Assembly: GCF_033807575.1 (NCBI RefSeq)
Contig: NC_084717.1
Location: 3,659,692-3,723,691 of the forward strand
Direction: 5' to 3'
DNA from: Cydia pomonella
Taxonomy: Eukaryota; Arthropoda; Insecta; Lepidoptera; Tortricidae
DNA: 64,000 nucleotides
The notes beneath the pieces are model-generated. The model searched no databases, was not told the DNA's origin, and worked only from the letters and a program-made list of their open reading frames with translations. Shown piece after piece: positions 1 through 13,231 of the stretch. Position numbers and translations under genes: made by a program. Position 1 is the first letter of the stretch. The number at the start of each line of letters is the position of its first letter.

Positions 1-559
1 AAATATAGTTTTAATCGCGCTTTTCTGTTTTTTTAACCACACGCATTGCGCTTAGCAAGTTTTGAAGTATTTTTTGCCTAAATAATGTGGTCATTAGTTA
101 ATTGTATTTAAAAAATGTTAGTTTTTATTAGCATTCCCCATTCTTTTTTCATTTGATAAATATTTTAATAAAATTATTGTAGCGTAAAAATTAAATTAAA
201 ATAAGAATGTGACCTTTCGATCGTCACAATAAGTTTTCCATAAAACTTTCAACCTGAATTATCGATCTTTAAACCAAATTATACGCAACAAACGATCGAA
301 CGAACAAAGAAGCCCCAAATGAAACTTGTATAAAGCCAAGTCACAAATACCTTTGTAGGTCTGTAGGTACAAGCGTCCTAATAAGGGGAAAACGGCAATC
401 AGCGGAGGTTAACTCGATTTGCTTGCTTGTTCTCTGTGCCCTGGTCGTGTTCTTACTGCTTACGGAGGTATAGGTTAAGAATAGTCCAGCTGAGGCATTC
501 GCCTCTCGCGAATCAGTATCAGCACTTTTTAATCATTCATTGAAAAATCAAGTACATAT

Positions 560-903
560 ATGGGATAATCTTACACAAATTAACTTAGCCTTTAAGCTCA
601 ATAAGGCTTGCGATGTGGGCACTAGACGACGACTAAATAATTGATAGATTAGATTTGATGATTTAATTTATGAAAGACAATCACATAATAAATTTGCATT
701 AATGTCAAAAATATAAGATTTTCTATCATGATAGATAAAGACAAATACACATCATAATAGATATAGATAAATACTTAAATACACAGAAAACATCCATAAC
801 TCAGGAACAAATGTCTGTGATGAACACACAAATCAATGTCTTTACCAGTATTGAAACCCTACTTCTTCGTAGGCAGGGTCACTACCGACTAGTCTAGGAT
901 GCC
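560..903 (-). mobile_element. Diverged SINE-1 copy
   Basis: Minus-strand copy: gactagtcggtagtgaccct head near 880-900, tgtgtgttcatcacagac body and a truncated ttgagcttaaaggc end near 590. It includes extra sequence at about 630-760. Confidence 0.6.
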
Positions 904-3900
904 GTTAAAATAAGTAGTTATAAAATTGAAGGGAAAAAATGTTGAGACGCCAATTACGATAAGATGAATTTATTAAAACCATCCATCATAGAAAAGAAAG
1001 TTGAAGAAATAGAGGGAAGCCAAGAAGGACACACAAGTGGTCGTGTCGTATGTAGGAAAAGGCTGGAGAAAGAAATACATCAAGAGATTGCTTCAACAAT
1101 AAGAACGCACGCTTATAATCCGAAGGAAGACCTTATCTCAATCTTCGCAAAGGTGCTTCTTCCATGCAATGCCTAGCCCATCATCTTGCCGATACATTAG
1201 ATGCATAAATACAATGTTTACAAAAGGCCAATCAAGTCCAATAACGCGAATTCAATGTTGGCATCGTTAAAAAAAAAATTATGCAAAAAAAAATATTCTA
1301 AATCTTTGTAGATTTCGCATAGTTTCTACGGATCTAACACTCGCCGTCAGCAGGGCGTCTATCCTCACACCTAGGAACCTAAATGATCGCGCACGGTTTC
1401 AGAGGAATTTTCTTTTGTAAACACTCCCTTTTTACAGGCTTTTATTTAACTTGCAATGTTTGCATGTACTTATGTATTTTCGATTCAAATCTTGCAAGCT
1501 AAATTAGACCCACTTCGTATTATTCAATTGAGCTGAAACTTCATATATACTTGTGTAAATTGTATGACAATGCAATATCAAGGGTAACATCGAGCTGATC
1601 TGATGATGGGCACTGGAGCTGGGCATAGGAACTCTATAATAAAACTAGCCAACCTCATTGTGTTTGGGTTTGTTAGAATTGTATCGTTGAGTTTTAGTTG
1701 ACTGTTGGAAGAAAAGAACCTATAGTCCGTGATGAAATCTTGTATCAAATATGAACTTTTGCGGTTTTTCGCGCCCCTACGCACTAGAAGGTGTACTCAG
1801 GTTTTAAAGGGTATGCAACATACATGTAGAACACAATTTACGTAGATTTATTTAAGCGATTAACTCGCCAACGTTTTGGAATCATTTGAACTAACTTGGG
1901 CGTTGATTGAGCCGAATCTTATTGATTGTATCGCTCTCATTCGGCTCCGTAAAGTTTGTTAGTCTGATTAAAATTACATTAGTGCTTTTCTCAAACTTTT
2001 TTTACTAACGTACACGGGTACAACGTACATGTAAAGTATACACGTATAATATTTGTTAGTGTTGTTCTTCTTTTTACTAACAATGATCTATCCCTCATTT
2101 AAACATATCTTAGTAGAGGCACCATGTCTTAACTATCCTTAGAGTATGTGGTTGTATAAAAAATACTACAGACTGTTTCTTGTTTCATATATTAAGGTAC
2201 TCAAACAGCGTCAACGGAGTCCGATAATAGCGCAATTGTATTAAAACCAAATGATCCGTATTGAGAACTTAATTATTCTCTTTCACTCAATAAGTGATAG
2301 AATTGCATATTAAATGTAGGTACTACGGATATGTTTCATAGAACAAAGGGGTGGCAATGGGCTCACCAGTGCGTACCGACATCGACACAGCTAACTTATT
2401 GATCAATTGCAAACTTTATTGCAAAGAGACACGGACTACCGTCATTGAAAAAGTATGCTCTAGTACGATGATAGCCAATCTGAAATGAACCGATGTCATG
2501 GACCTGATTTGAAAAGTGTACTCGTACCGATTGCATAACGAACGATTTGCTTTCCACGACTTGAATAAAGATAAGGACGGAACGAAAAGAACGAAATAAT
2601 ATGATTTATTTTGTTTTAATTATCAATACCTAGAAACATTACCTCACTTAGGCTATGTAGCTACATTTTAACCTTAAATGAAAAAAAAATGTTTATTCTG
2701 TTTAAGAATTACTTATACAGTTGTAAGTGTTGGCGCCTCTTTTTAAGTAACAAATACCTGTGTTAAGAGGCACCGCTCTTCCTTAATTAGTAATTGAACA
2801 ACTTTTTTTTTAAATTCAAATAGAAACTGTAAATGTTTAAATACTTCACAAAATTATTTGTCGGGCTCTTTCTTACCAGATTCAAGCCAGATATTGTGTT
2901 TTTTAAGTGTGATGTGAAATTTGCTCTCATGTACCGTACACCAAATTCAGATAATTAAACATAATAAAACAGTTAACAATATTTTTTCAGTTTTTATTAA
3001 TTACACATAACTACAGTTCATACTAGTACGGGGGTCAGATGACACTTATTTGCCTGTTGGTTTTATACCATAAAAATAATATAAATAAAACAATATAAGT
3101 AGTATAAGCACCTTTATTAACTCAATAAAATATCTTTATCACTACCGGGTGACATTAAAGAGAGATTTAAATCGACGTCGTCGTTAACGACGGCTAATAA
3201 TTTTCGTCAGCAAACTTTATTACATAACCCTTTGAAGAAAGGGTTCTAATATTTCTGCATCGATTATTTTATCCTGCCTGTATTCTTGGTTATATTTTTC
3301 TACAAAAAGATACTGTCTTGTTTTATTAGCTTACTCGACGACTCGGCTGAAGCTGTTCAGTTTTGTACCGTCTATTTTCATTGTAAGTTCTCTCGCTTCT
3401 TTCTTTCTATACCTCGTCAGTATATAATCTTTTAATCAATTGACTGGCGTTTATAGATAAAAATAGTTGTTATAGTTTTGTACACGTCAGGCTCTGTCGT
3501 AGAGCGATCGATCCACTGACCATCAGTTTTGCAATCACTACCAAAACGAGGCATTCGTTGATCTGAAACTCCACAAACGCGTATTTTGCTTTAAATGTTT
3601 CCTAAACTGTGCTTTAGTCTCGTACAGTTAAAGTCGTTATTTAAACATCCCTTATGTGTAGATTCGAGTTTTCGAATGTAGTTTTAAATCGAACCGTTAA
3701 TACGGCAGGTAATTACCTACATTTTGGACATTTGCAGCCAAATTCATGCGCTGTGGTAAAACCCTAACTGTGTTAGGCGTCTCTTGGATTACCAGCCGGA
3801 TTATTATGGAATGGAATGCTGGATGGGCATCAATTCTGCGGCTATGAGCTGTTGATGGAGAATTTCGCATGCCCTTTATATTACTCCCAGTTCTAAAATG

Positions 3901-5526
3901 TCTAAAGTGTCTTTAAACGACTAGTCGTTGTCGGCTTTTACGGTTTCGATAGAAACCTTAACGTTAGTCAGGCATGTCAGTAATTGAATGTAGTCATGAG
4001 TGAGATTTTCAATGGTGCTTGTATATGATAGAGTTTCTAAACAGTACTCGGAAACTCTCAAACGTCCCAATTCAAGCTCGATAATTATTACCGATTTGGA
4101 ATATTGAATTACAGTGATATTAAACGTCGAAACTGTATGTATTGTATAAGTTCTAGTATTATATGGGTTAACCTAAATTGCCTAGGGTATCGGGCATAGA
4201 AAACAATGTTTGATATTAAATGTAACCGTTTTCGTTAAAAGGATCTAATATTTAAAGAGTTTTGTTAGGCACTATGCCTTAGATAGGTCATGTGCCTTAT
4301 ATTATCCATTAGTTGATTAGTTATGCGTTGTCTATATCTGTGTTTCAAAGTTTATATAGATTGTGGCAGATCGATATGAAACTTCAGGAGAATCTTAGTT
4401 CCTGCAACCATGTTCTAAAATGTTGGCAAACTTTCGTGTTCTGGTGCACATTACACAGCTAATACAGGGTGGTGTAAGTAAACACTGATGATCTCGTGAA
4501 AGTATTTGCCAGCTAATTTCCCGGGGCCCGAAGTTTCGCGGCGGGCCAATGATGCGCGAAGATTTTGATGCGGTTTCATTGTTCTAACTCTTTATCTTGA
4601 GGATTATCGTGCTAGGGAAATGGAATGATGTGCGCCATGCAGATGTTATGTATTGTCTTTTGATTGTAGTAATGAAAGGGGAGAAAAAAAATGCCTTTTA
4701 AAACAGGCAAAGATTCGCCCATCCGAGATAGGTACTTACTTTCGAGTCTGAATTCGCGACCAAGACTTCCAGTTTGAAAGTTCTAACTACTGCGGCTTAC
4801 AAGATTAAATATAAATAGTGTATTCTTGACTAGAAGAGAGACCCACGTCAAATAAAAAAATCAAAGCTACGATTCCCCAACCCCTTATATTTAGTTACCC
4901 TGGGATAACACAGTGCCGCATCGTGCCCCGCTGGCATCAGCACTCACTACAAATTGGCCCGAGTTGCGGTCTTCATTTCCTGCGAGGGACTTCGAGATGA
5001 AAAGGATTTCTGCCCGTCATTACGACTCTTTTTAGGAAACTTGCCGGCCGTGTTTTGTTTCGAGTATCGACTTATAGGTATGTTCAGGTGAAGTTCTTTG
5101 TAAAAGCGAAGTTGGAAATGTTTTTAGGTTTTTTGCTACTGGATAGTAAAAAGATTAAGTTTTAAAAGTCTATGGAGGTCTATTTTTGGCACTGGTTTTT
5201 TGAGAGAAGGCTTGTAGGTAACAAGTAGTGACATCTATAGGCCTTATAATAATAATAAATATAATTACAAGACACAGAAGTTTTCGTAAAAAATAAACGA
5301 TGTAACTTCTACTTGCTGTAAATGACTAAGAAGTTTCAAGAAGGCAAATAATTACAAATCAGTACATAATTTCCTAATTACATATATTTAGTACCTAAAT
5401 ATAAAAACAGTAGTATACGGTAAAAGTATATATTACCTAGATAACATCGAAAACAAGCATGTCGATATCGATATTTCATTTTGTCAATCAGTCTTTTTTG
5501 CCAGGAAAAGTTCTGTCAATTTTTTT
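904..5526. other. No gene recognised
   Basis: AT-rich DNA without coding signature. ORFs at 964 and 1578 (about 70 codons) match nothing I know. A GC-richer patch at 4500-4560 and another at 4905-5060 have no exon-like frame. It may be intron or intergenic DNA upstream of LPGAT1. Confidence 0.5.
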
Positions 5527-5607
5527 ATACCACTTCGGTGGCAAACTAGCATACGGCCCGCCTGGTGGTACGTAGTCACCGTAGCCTAGTGACGTTGCCG
5601 ACCCTTA
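5527..5607 (+). repeat. Family E repeat fragment
   Basis: cacttcggtggcaaactagc atacggcccgcctggtgg ... gttgccgaccctt. The same family is at 12141-12246 (minus), 52885-53000 and 63810-63925. Confidence 0.6.
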
Positions 5608-6273
5608 ATTAAAAAACTTTGATTTTTTGAAAGTACCTATTAACTTTGTCCAGTGAGATATTAACCTTTTCAACGCTTTTCCACACGTGTCAAGAAATGC
5701 CATGGACGCCAAAAAGTTAACTGGTGAAGAGCGAATATGAAGCTTAACTGACAGTAGGAAAGTCGCTTTGACAACGTTCGCCATACCCTTTTTAATGGTC
5801 ATTGGCGTCGCGGGCACGACAGACGATGACCGTTTTAGTGGTCTTTGGCGTTGAAAAGGTTAACCGACTGACTGAAATGAGTGTTTTTTTTTTCTATTTG
5901 CCTGTCATTTTTTCATCAGTGTCGGAAACATCTGTTAAAACAAGACATTTCTTTAATTTTGGTAATCATAATAAAAGCTAATACATTCCATTTAAAATGT
6001 TGAAATTGCGGCACCGTCCGGAAAGTTATTAATTGTAATTGTAACAAATCGTGGAACTCAGATACCGCAATTAAAATAATAGACGACTTTGTATTAATCA
6101 ACCGATTGAACCTCGAGGGTGGAAACCGTCGGGGGTAAAGGGTAAAGTTAAGGAATGTAGATGCTAGAGAAGCCAAGAATGTATTTTAATATATATGTTG
6201 AGGCGATTTCATAACAGTAAAATTATTACGTATTACATTTACAGTAACTAATAACTTTCAAGGTGAGTTCAAG

Positions 6274-6641
6274 ATGCCAATTCAAACTTTCATTTTGACG
6301 TCAAAATTATAATATCTACATGATTTAATTTTATTATCATTTACCCGTGCGTGTCGCTCGCGCGAATACATGTTTAAACAAGTGTGAGCGATATGCGTGC
6401 AGAATGATAACAAAACGACATCGTTTAGATATCATTTTGACATCAAAGTGTAACTGCAAGCTGCAAGTGTTGTGTGAATTGGCCAAACGTACACTGAAAT
6501 CAGAATGAGGTCATATACTTATCTTGCATTTCGGCTTTCGCTCATTCATACTTGTCCGACTTCGTCCATGTAATGGCGCGAGCGAGACGCACGATAACTA
6601 AATGACATTATTCTGATGTCAGTGTACGTTCAAATTGGCTC
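6274..6641. mobile_element. Two back-to-back family A MITEs
   Basis: First copy 6274-6484 (gccaattcaaac...tgtgtgaattggcc); second copy 6481-6641 starts in the same ggcc and ends gtacgttcaaattggctc. Both have the family interior with cgtgtcgctcgcgcgaatacatgt-like sequence and TIR-proximal tttgacatca repeats. Confidence 0.65.
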
Positions 6642-8029
6642 TAAGTTCCATTAATTGGCCTTTGACTTGGAAGTCAAAAGGTCGAGCGACATATTTGAGT
6701 AAAGTTAAATTATTTTCTGTATTAATGTCCCCGATAAGTGTAAACTGTATTTATGTCTTTCATGAACAAAAAAGTTATTTTCCCTTGTATTCCATTTTAC
6801 ATATTTGAGCTAAAAGTTCAACGGGCGGTAGGAACCATTTTATCATTCGCACGCAGGTATATAGTTTTCCCAGCCTAGCTAGTAAACTCAATTTTAAACA
6901 TAGTACAATGGACGGTTGGAACCATATTTGAGTTTCATATTTAATTATTTCCTTACTTAGTGTTGCTTCTAGTGGCTTGAAAGTTCTCGCAACGCTCAAT
7001 TTTCGCTATTTTAACTTCTCGCTTCAGACCAGCTTCATGTTTATAAAAGTGTCCTGCGTATTCATTTAATTGTAGTTAAATAATAAAATACTTTTTTTAT
7101 GTTCTCTCAAAGGCATTCGTCTTTTTATCAATTTACCGCCTCGCCACACGCCAAACCTTTTAACCCCTTTCCGCCAGCCCTATTCTCGCACCCGATAATT
7201 GCACACGAAATAATTTCCCTTTGAATAGCCGATTGCCAAGTTTCCCGACAATCCGGGAGATTTCGGCCGGGAGGGGGGTAAATTTCCACCTCGTATTCCG
7301 ATTGAGGAAAACGACTTGGAAATAAATAATCCCTAGTTAGATATAAATTGAAAATGGCGGACGTGGGCAGTGGAAATTGTTGCTTAGACTTGCTGGAAGT
7401 ATGCGATGACTTTGTAGTATTTTGTTGCCACCAGCGCTCACAATTATATTAGATCTATCGTTTAATTCAATTAGAATTAACAAGATAAAGATTTTTTTAT
7501 TTACACAAATAACGTTAGTTATAATTGGCTCTTGCGATAAATGAAGTCCGACTAAATCCATTTATCATTTCAACTGGATGCATCACCAAAAAAAGTTCTC
7601 GTTAGATCCATCGGCACGAAGTTGGATCTAAAGAAAAAAAAATCATTAGACCTATCTTGGATCTACTGGTTGGATCTATAGACATTGAAGGACCTTTTAT
7701 AGGTATTGTTATAACTTTCAACAAGTTGTTATTTACTAATAACATTTAAAACTTTCGCGTCTTGGATATTAAAACAAATTTAGAACTGACAATAATTGTT
7801 AATAATTAACATAATAATATATGTAGCTGGCTTGAAAATGTGATGTCTACCCCAAATTTTTTCATAGACTTTTCGTCGGGTAGTTACATCACAAATCTCT
7901 GTTTTAGAAATAGAAATAGTTTATTTGGTGTACATGAAATTGACATTTAGCTGGGACATCTTGTGAAACCTGTGTCGAATCGTCAGAAATAAAGGTAATC
8001 GTCAGAAAATTCGCAATAGATCCGGTTTC

Positions 8030-8169
8030 AAATATGGTTTTATATGTTCTCATTTACTTGTACAGCAGCGCTCGCATTTCGCTCGTATATGTATTTGTGC
8101 GAACGAGACGCCGAGTGACCGAGTGACCGACATCATTTTGATGTCATAAAGTATGTTGGAATTGGCCTC
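8030..8169. mobile_element. Family A MITE fragment
   Basis: Contains the cgctcgtatatgtatttgtgcgaacgagacg interior and the right end gttggaattggcct. The left end is decayed. Confidence 0.5.
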
Positions 8170-9768
8170 ATGGTGTCACACGATGCCGTTCTGATGGCCA
8201 GTAATACGAACCCGAACAGTGCAAACGTTTCAAATGGGGCGAGCGATTGAGGCCAATGTTCTATCGTACTTACGGTCATTTGAGTGTAAATACAAACAGT
8301 TGACAGGCTTCCAGTGTCCAGTGACAGGCTTAACATAATGATTCGGAAAAGAAGGTGATAGATGTACTATTTGGATATGAAATATAAAACTTTCACGTTT
8401 TGAATACATGTTAAAACATTATTTTGTTCGATCTATCGCTAATGTATTTTGTTACCTTTATTTCTGACGTTCCGTCGCAGGTTACACGGGTCGTGGCCGC
8501 GCATAACTGATGTTCCAGTAAAATGTCTAAACAGAGATTTTTGTAACTAAGTCTGCTTGCATCGAAACGTCGGAAATAATAATAAAACGCGATAAACCCG
8601 AGAAAATTCTGTTTAAATATGTATTTGAATATTTTTTTTAAACAAAAAAGTACACTGTAAGTAAGCTAAACATTAAAATGCATCAAACTTTTGCACATGA
8701 CGCGTCACTGTGATAAATCTATCCGTCTTGAGGCTGCATTTGCGCAATTACCGAACGGAGCATAAAATACGCAATGCGATTTAAAAACTCGTACAAAATA
8801 CATTTTAAAAGTCTGACAACGAACCATCATAATCATTGTACGTAATTTAGTCGGGTTTTGTTGTTGCCAACCAAATTTGGCGTCCTGTAAACAATGTACT
8901 TATAGACTTGGTATTTGTAGAAGTGGGCAATACGGTAATGAAAGTGAGAGAAAAAAACTTATAACTGTAGTCGCTCTATATCACTCATATTAAATGTTGC
9001 ATTCGAGTTTCGTTCTCATACTATACAAAATTCCACTTTGATATCATCCTCTGTGCTTCATTAGTCACGTAAAATCAAACGAGTAAAACATAAATGTCAG
9101 ATACATAATTATGTGCGATAAAGAACTAACTAATTTGTACAAGTTTTATGTAATTGAAAACAAAAGATGCACCGCGATGTGATCTTCCATAAAGCAATTC
9201 GCGATCGCGAACCCAGGGGAAAGTGCGAGTCGGATAGTTGTGGAGAGTTCCGTAGCCATTAATTGACATAACTTATATGTAAGTCATAAGTCACTTAAAC
9301 TTTGAAAAAAAAACTATGTTAAAGGATTATGTCGCGTATAGTGAGACTCCCACTGACCCATTGAGTGTTTGAAACGTCGGGATGTATGTTAAATCCGTTA
9401 TACGCTATGAAATATGGTTACATATTAGTTTTTGTGATGAGTGACTATCGCGATAACCGAAGAGAATATCACTTAGGTACGCTGCGTTTCATATTTCATA
9501 TTTTATTACAAATGAATGCTAACAAAATTAAATCACTTTGCATTTTGGTGTCCACACGTAACCGGCTAGACACGCTAAAATTTACCAAAGCAAATTCAAT
9601 TTTGATACGTCAAAATAAATATTCAAAATAGAATGGAATGGGAGACCTTTTTATAGATCTATGGGCAGCTAGAGGAATAAAAGCTTCGTATAAAATAAAA
9701 TAAAAAATCTCGAGTACTCAGTACTGATACTAACATTAAAAATCTGATTTTAGTTACTTCCGATGGCG
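8170..9768. other. No gene recognised
   Basis: Contains an 88-codon plus ORF at 9365-9631 (cysteine-poor, no known motif) and an fragment-like gaacccaggggaaagtgcga near 9210. Nothing supports a gene. Confidence 0.5.
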
Positions 9769-9914
9769 CTACAACCCTTTGTGGGTCTTGGCCTCCTCCA
9801 CTATCTTCTTCCAGTTGTCGCGATCCTTGGTAACCTTCCTCCAGTTGGTATACTTCCTCATCCTCGTAAGATCTTCTTCCTCATAGTCCAGCCACCTTTT
9901 CTTAGGCTTATCAC
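9769..9914 (-). pseudogene. C-terminal remnant of a non-LTR retrotransposon ORF2
   Basis: The minus strand reads DKPKKRWLDYEEEDL, then TNWRKVTKDRDNWKKIVEEA and a stop, the typical tail of an RTE-like endonuclease/RT polyprotein. Confidence 0.68.
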
Positions 9915-10448
9915 TAGGCCTTATTTGTTATGGCGTCCACCTAGTCATAATTTTTGTAAAATATATTGACGAACATTCTATATCCCTAGACGCAATTGCT
10001 ATAAACGTTTTTGCTTATTCTCTTTTTTGGTACAACATGTGACAAGTACAACATTAAGGGTTCCCGGACCGCTGATCCCTAAACAGCAGCAGCTCAATTC
10101 ATTAACCTGCTTCGTATTCTGATTGGTGGCGTGCGTAAGCTCATTTAAACACTCATGGGGACCAGAAAATTGTGAACTGTATGATACTTGCTGCTTGTGG
10201 TAAGACCAATTCCAACGACACTTTGACCTCAAAATGATATCTAAAGCAAGGTCCCAGACAGGTGTAATGTAACAGGAGTTCTGCCTGTGGACGGCACTAC
10301 GAGCATTACATGTAACGCTCGTGCCGGAGCCATCGGCTTTAGCGCGAATTCAAAGTAGCTCGCATTGCCGTCTATACGTTGCGTAATCTTACATTTCACG
10401 TTACACCCGTCTGGACCCGGCTTAAATGATGTCATTTAGTTAATCCTG

Positions 10449-10624
10449 GAGGCCAATTCAAACTTACATTTTGACTTCAAAATAATGTCATTTTGTTAAC
10501 ATTTGCCCATGCCTCTCGCTTGCGCCACATGTATTGAACAAGTACTTGTATGAGCGAAATGCACTTGCGAATGGTATCTAAATGACATCATTTAGATATC
10601 AAAATGTACGTTCGAATTGGCCTC
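10449..10624. mobile_element. Family A MITE, well-preserved copy
   Basis: 176 bp, gaggccaattcaaac...gttcgaattggcctc, with the tgtcattttg / aaatgacatc inner arms and the cttgcgccacatgtattg centre. It is a good type copy of the family. Confidence 0.75.
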
Positions 10625-10810
10625 CAGATACTAAATCGGCAGTTCGATTGCCTCAATTGTCCGATCATTTTGGTACATAGGTATTTGGTAAAAAACGTGG
10701 AGGATCAGGAGGCAGTGATTGGACATTCGAACTGTCATTTTAAAGCATATCTGAAATATAAAACGAAGCGTAAGTGATATTCTCCTCGGTTATTGCAATA
10801 GCAACTTTTT

Positions 10811-10969
10811 ATATCAAAATGTACGTTCGAATTGGCCGCCTGGGGGCCTACTGCGAAAATGGAAATTCGCAAATTGCGGGGATCTTTCTCTTTTACTTTC
10901 ACTAAGACGTAATTGGAGTGACAGAAAAAAGTGTCCGCAATTGTCGAACTTCGTTTTTCGCGGTTATAG
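10811..10969. mobile_element. Family A end abutting a palindromic MITE (family B)
   Basis: 10811-10843 is a family A right end (aaaatgtacgttcgaattggcc). 10847-10969 is a near-perfect palindrome, gggggcctactgcgaaaatgg...tttttcgcggttatagcc, whose arms share gaaattcgcaaattgcggg / cccgcaattgtcgaac-like sequence. The same family is at 32829-32959. Confidence 0.65.
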
Positions 10970-11092
10970 CCCTGGGGGCCTACCGCAAACCACGTTCGAC
11001 GTGTTGCATCTCTGTCGCACTTGTAAATTCGTACGTAAGCGTGACAGGGAGGCAACACGTCGAACGTGGTTCGCGGTAAGCCCTCTGATCTC
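10970..11092. mobile_element. Palindromic MITE with cacgttcgacgtgttgc arms
   Basis: Arms ggcctaccgcaaaccacg and cgtggttcgcggtaagcc pair, with an inner cacgttcgacgtgttgc / gcaacacgtcgaacgtg pair. It is adjacent to the previous element and shares its gggggcctaccgc terminus. Confidence 0.68.
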
Positions 11093-11217
11093 GCCCGTGC
11101 TCGGTAAGCGATTGTAACGATGCTTCTGCGCATCATAAACGTGACGCGACACGTGTGGCGGCACTGGCGGCGCGTGCGCGCGCCGGAGCGCGGTTCCGGT
11201 GAACTGGCGCAGGCAGG

Positions 11218-11310
11218 AGGCGAATTCATACTTAAGTACATTGTGACATCAAATTGATATCGAATTTGATGTCAGTCGTCCGTGCGTCTCGCGCCAATAT
11301 ATTGTCCGTA
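11218..11310. mobile_element. Family A MITE fragment
   Basis: Starts aggcgaattcatactt, contains tgacatcaaattgatatc and the cgtgcgtctcgcgccaatat centre. The second arm is missing. Confidence 0.5.
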
Positions 11311-11355
11311 ACTACTATGTAGGTAGTACAAGTACCCCTAGTGTAATTTTAGTCG

Positions 11356-11496
11356 ATAGCGAAACGTGACGTACGCGTTTGCGTTAAGTCTCATTTTGTA
11401 TGGGTTTTTGAACAGCGCTAAGCGGGACGTTTTGGAAAGTCAAAAATCTCATACAAAATGACACTTAACGCAAACGCGTACGTCACGTTTCGCTGT
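11356..11496. mobile_element. Palindromic MITE with ~32-bp arms
   Basis: Left arm agcgaaacgtgacgtacgcg ttaag-side and right arm cgcgtacgtcacgtttcgct are exact complements at the termini; catttTgtatg also pairs inside. The loop includes aacagcgctaagcgggacg. No coding capacity. Confidence 0.75.
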
Positions 11497-11731
11497 CAGT
11501 ACAGTACAGTTCAGTTCAATACAGGTGTGTAATGTTCTTTTTTATGAGTTCCAAGAGACCTTATATTTTGAGAAGACAAAAAGATTAAAGACACCGGGTG
11601 AGTGCATGATTCTTCCGCTTATACCTATATGACAGAAATTTTGTGACAATATCGCATACATTTGTCTGATACTGATAAATAAGGCACAGCCTAAACCGAT
11701 GAAGGTGAGAATTTTAAAATTTGAAATATAT

Positions 11732-12036
11732 CATCTTCCCCACGCTGTTCCGGCATTTCGCCACGGCTCATGGGAGCCTGGGGTCCGCTTGGCAACTAAT
11801 CCCAAGAATTGGCGTAGGCACTAGTTTTTACGAAAGCGACTGCCATCTGACCTTCCAACCCACCAACCAACCAACGAACCAACTTTTGGGATTAGGCCGG
11901 TTTCGTCACGATGTTTTCTTTCACCGAAAAGCGACTGGTGATCAAATGATATTTCGTACATAAGTTCCGAAAAACTCATTGGTACCTGCGACCTCCGGAA
12001 TGCAAGTCGCACGCTCTTACCGCTAGGCCAGCGCTT
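11732..12036 (-). mobile_element. SINE-2 copy with a perfect 21-bp target duplication
   Basis: The minus strand starts aagcgctggcctagcggtaa (tRNA-like A box) and contains a B-box-like region and a conserved body (ccagtcgcttttcggtgaaa). The flanks 11711-11731 and 12037-12057 are identical over 21 bp. It shares its body with 23813-24144 and 52794-53296. A short accaaccaacc run expanded inside. Confidence 0.85.
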
Positions 12037-12140
12037 ATTTTAAAATTTGAAATATATATTATACTTATAGAGAAGGTCATACATAGTTCTTCATAAAAAA
12101 AGGAGTATATATATATATATTATAAGTACACGTTTTTAAA

Positions 12141-12246
12141 GGGTCGGCGACACGCATGTAACACTCTTGGAGTTGTAGGCGTCCATAGGCTGCGGTGATC
12201 GCTTAGCAAGCGGGCCGTATGCTTGTTTGCCTGTTTGCCACCGAAT
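12141..12246 (-). repeat. Family E repeat fragment
   Basis: The minus strand contains ggcaaacaagcatacggccc and gcctatggacgcctacaact. Confidence 0.58.
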
Positions 12247-12296
12247 TGACAACTAAAAAGAAATTGTGGAAATTCACTTGGAAAGGTTTCTTTTTA

Positions 12297-12575
12297 GGGT
12301 TCCGTACCCAAAGGGTTCAAACGGGACCCTATTACTGAGACTCTGCTGTCCGTCTTTCCGTCCGTCCGTCCGTCTGTCACCAGGCTGTATCTCCTGAACC
12401 GTGATAGTTAGCCAGTTGAAATTTCTACAGATTATGTATTTCTGTTGCCACTATAACAACAAATACTAAAAACAGAATAAAATAAATATTTAAGGGGGCT
12501 CCCATACAAAAAAGCTATTTTTAGATAATGCTACGGATCCCGTGCGCGAGTCCGACTCGCACTTGGCATTTTTCA
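12297..12575 (+). repeat. ggttccgta / gtccgtc repeat (family F)
   Basis: Starts tagggttccgtacccaaagg, has a (gtcc)n stretch and ends gagtccgactcgcacttggc. Related copies are at 50330-50826 (minus), 54961-55665, and 60600-61282 (split). Confidence 0.65.
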
Positions 12576-13231
12576 TTTACTCAAAAGCTTAAAAGTTTTT
12601 AACGACCTCTACGTAGACGAAGTTGAAGTGAAATATTGTTAAATACAATATAAATCGAAAAACAAAAATAACGAGACTATTTCACTAATTTCTATTATTT
12701 ATAGAATAAATCTTATCTCAAGAAACTTTTTGTCGTTAATAAAGTGGAATGACCAACGTTTGATCGTAGTTGCATAATTATCGCAAATCCACAAGCCCAT
12801 TCATTACCATTATTTTCCGCACCATAATCAAACAATTATGCAAATTCCATGCCAATTACAAAATCATATTAAAAAGTCCACCCTTATTGCCCTTTGCCGT
12901 AAATAATCGAAAGCAATTACTTGGTCTGAGCGAGCGAAACATCGATATATACGTGCATAGCGCTGTCCCGCTCACACCGTGTGATAACCGCATTACGCCG
13001 CCATCTTTGATTGTTCTTCCACACTGGCGCGGGCGCACTGCCGGGGCGTTTTTTGGTCTCATTTGTACATGCATGAAAACGTTTAATTGTAATTTATAAG
13101 GGTTCTATAGTTAGTTATTGCTATTTAAATTGTATGAGCAATTAGTATTTAAAAAGCTGTCAAGATTCAAGATATTCTCGGGTAGGAATAAAAATATAAT
13201 TTTGATCGTGTATTGTTTATTTAAAAACTGC

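Noticed and set aside
9365..9631. 88-codon plus ORF as a gene
   Set aside because: No family pattern, no promoter or splice context; length is within chance for this much DNA.
10735..11241. 168-codon minus-strand ORF, the longest in the window
   Set aside because: It runs through several palindromic MITEs; palindromes often leave opposite frames open. The protein has no family pattern and a second overlapping frame is also open.
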